Source: Paraburkholderia sp. LEh10 | GTDB taxonomy: Bacteria; Pseudomonadota; Gammaproteobacteria; Burkholderiales; Burkholderiaceae | Length of the DNA: 64,000 nucleotides | Reading direction: 5' to 3' | Assembly: GCF_017814945.1 (NCBI RefSeq) | Contig: NZ_JAGIPX010000043.1 | Coordinates: forward strand, 1 to 64,000 | In this document: piece by piece, positions 62,660 through 64,000 of the stretch | How positions within the stretch are numbered: the first letter of the stretch is position 1 | How the letters are laid out: each line of letters starts with the position of its first letter | Made by a program: the position numbers and the translations under genes | The notes under the pieces: generated by a model | The model's database searches: none | What the model was told of the DNA's origin: nothing | What the model saw: only the letters and a program-made list of their open reading frames with translations

Positions 62660-63505
62660 ATGAAGAACGTACGTGCGTTGGTGATGTTGGTGGTCGCTGC
62701 AATCGCCGGGCTCGGCGCAGTGGCAATGGCATCGAGGTGGCTGCTCGACCGGTCGTCTGGCATGACCGCCAAGGTCGCTGTCGCGGCCGTCGACATCAAT
62801 CTGGGTCAACGCCTGAACTCCGAGTTCATCAAGATGGTGGACTGGCCATCGGGCAGCGTGCCGCCCGGCGCGTTTACCGATGAGCAGAAACTCGACGGGC
62901 GCGTGATGAAAAACAGCGTGTTGCGCGGCGAGCCGATTCTCGACGGCAAGCTCACGCCCGTCGGCACGGTGGGCGGTCTGTCGGCCGTGATCGCGGAAGG
63001 CCGCCGTGCGATCACCGTGCGGGTGAACGACGTGATCGGCGTCGCGGGCTTCGCGCTACCCGGCAACTACGTCGACATCATCGTCAGCACGCAGCAGGAC
63101 AAGGGCAGTGACAAGAGTGCGAACAAGGACGAAAACATTTCGAAGATCGTGCTCGAGAAGATTCTGGTGCTCGCGGTTGCGCAGGAAGTGGGACGCGACG
63201 AGACCAAGCCCAAGGTCGTCAATGCCGTGACGCTCGAAGTTACGCCCGAGCAGGCAGAAAAACTCGATCTCGCGCGTAGCGTCGGCACGCTATCACTGGT
63301 GCTGCGCAACCAGGTCGATACCGCGACATTGCAAACCGACGGTGCCACGAAGTTCACGCTGCTCGGCACACCCGCAGCGCCTGCTTCCGCTCCTGCGGCG
63401 CGTCCCGTGCGGCAGGTGCGTACGCACTACGCGGCGCGTCCGGCCGTGCGGCAAGACTGCGTAGGCGTGCTATCGGGCGTGCTCGGCAGTCTCGAATGTT
63501 TCTAG
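62660..63505 (+). CDS. cpaB: Flp pilus assembly protein CpaB/RcpC
   Basis: A 281-residue periplasmic protein with an N-terminal membrane anchor (residues 5-25). A SAF domain follows (VAAVDINLGQRLNSEFIKM) and the RcpC domain GRRAITVRVNDVIGVAGFAL, PGNYVDIIVS, VTLEVTPEQAEKLDLARSVG. It is thought to link the inner-membrane machinery to the secretin. The C-terminus ends after a Cys pair (DCVGVLSGVLGSLECF). Follows the ATPase by 63 bp. Confidence 0.9.
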   Translation: MKNVRALVMLVVAAIAGLGAVAMASRWLLDRSSGMTAKVAVAAVDINLGQRLNSEFIKMVDWPSGSVPPGAFTDEQKLDGRVMKNSVLRGEPILDGKLTPVGTVGGLSAVIAEGRRAITVRVNDVIGVAGFALPGNYVDIIVSTQQDKGSDKSANKDENISKIVLEKILVLAVAQEVGRDETKPKVVNAVTLEVTPEQAEKLDLARSVGTLSLVLRNQVDTATLQTDGATKFTLLGTPAAPASAPAARPVRQVRTHYAARPAVRQDCVGVLSGVLGSLECF

Positions 63506-63600
63506 AACGGCTTTAGCGGCGTCTGACAGGTGCGCTGCGGCCGGCAACGACAAGGCAGAAACGCAAGTCTCGACTTGCAGATATCGGGGGGCATGACCAA

Positions 63601-64000
63601 ATGGAAACGACACCGGGGTTCTCGCACGGTAGCAACACGCACCGCTGCACATTGCGCCGCAAGGCGCTCGCCGTGATTCTTTGCTTTGGGCTGGTCGGCA
63701 TGCAGAGCGTCCAGGCGCAGGAAGCGGTCGCCTATCCGGCGCTGGCGAGTCGCGGCGCGAATGCGCCGTTGCCTGCCGGACGCGGTGGGATGCCCATGAC
63801 GGTCGCGATGGGCGGGATGCCAGCGGGCGCCGCGGGTGCCGCTGCTGTCGCAAACGGACCCTTGCCTCTGCGCGGCCCGAGCTGCACGGGCGAAATCCGC
63901 GACGAATCGACCGTCAACGTGGCCGTCGGTAAGTCGGCTCTCGTGCCCCTGCTCGAGCCCGCGCGCAACCGCACGCTCGGCAATCCGACGATCGCGCAGG
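63601..64000 (+). CDS. rcpA: Tad secretin CpaC/RcpA, partial at window end
   Basis: The first 133 codons are seen; the frame runs off the window. A basic N-terminus and hydrophobic signal (ALAVILCFGLVGMQSVQAQE) are followed by a Gly/Met/Ala-rich stretch. The secretin N-terminal domain then starts: STVNVAVGKSALVPLLEPAR, RTLGNPTIAQ. That pattern is the pilus-assembly N-domain of RcpA/CpaC secretins, which form the outer-membrane channel. Position right after cpaB supports it. Confidence 0.85.
   Translation, partial: METTPGFSHGSNTHRCTLRRKALAVILCFGLVGMQSVQAQEAVAYPALASRGANAPLPAGRGGMPMTVAMGGMPAGAAGAAAVANGPLPLRGPSCTGEIRDESTVNVAVGKSALVPLLEPARNRTLGNPTIAQ

Overview
The window reads as a chromosomal segment of a Burkholderiaceae bacterium, most likely Paraburkholderia or Caballeronia. 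The GC content and GC3 are high. The 23S/5S rRNA ends are beta-proteobacterial, and small DUF4148 secreted proteins, a mdc malonate decarboxylase cluster, FUSC and EamA transporters and a Tad pilus locus with tandem Flp pilins are all typical of that group. No tRNA, CRISPR array, complete insertion sequence or intact prophage was seen.

Layout. 0-0.4 kb: the 3' end of an rRNA operon (end of 23S, 5S, stem-loop). 0.5-9.2 kb: housekeeping and accessory genes (LysR regulator, FUSC efflux protein, small secreted protein, acetyl/succinyl-CoA transferase, membrane metallophosphoesterase, RutE-type nitroreductase, AlkB dioxygenase). 9.3-16.4 kb: a complete, tightly coupled malonate decarboxylase operon on the minus strand, in the order mdcY-A-B-C-D-E-G-H, with an MFS permease reading away from it. 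17.9-18.7 kb: a large gene-free inverted repeat. 18.7-27.2 kb: EamA/LysR divergent pair, a secreted protein, an arylamine N-acetyltransferase/methyltransferase/poxB run, and small secreted proteins.

27.9-40.6 kb is the most interesting part. Two complete polar amino acid ABC transporter operons lie in mirror image, each ending in a HutC-type GntR regulator. The left one carries a histidase/PAL-family gene that lacks exactly the Ala-Ser-Gly tripeptide forming the MIO cofactor and has several other altered active-site residues. Divergent from the right one are a 2-oxoglutarate/Fe(II)-type dioxygenase and an FAD-linked 2-hydroxyacid dehydrogenase. Together they look like an uptake and catabolic system for an unidentified amino-acid-like compound; the substrate is not known from sequence.

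40.7-44.1 kb holds a 1135-residue fusion of a GMC oxidoreductase to an alpha/beta hydrolase with Cys in the nucleophile elbow. 44.4-49.0 kb: a sigma-like protein of unknown role, a membrane hybrid histidine kinase, a small membrane protein and a NarL-type response regulator. 49.7-52.2 kb: a cyanide-insensitive-type bd oxidase operon (cydA, cydB and a 49-residue DUF2474 subunit). 52.2-59.6 kb is gene-poor and partly degenerate: very small membrane proteins, an orphan hypothetical, a LysR pseudogene, a BNR-repeat protein beside a MoaD/ThiS-like protein, and DUF1643 abutting an excisionase-like remnant. 59.6 kb to the end is the start of a Tad/Flp pilus locus: three tandem Flp pilins, prepilin peptidase, AAA ATPase, CpaB, and the beginning of the CpaC/RcpA secretin, cut by the window edge.
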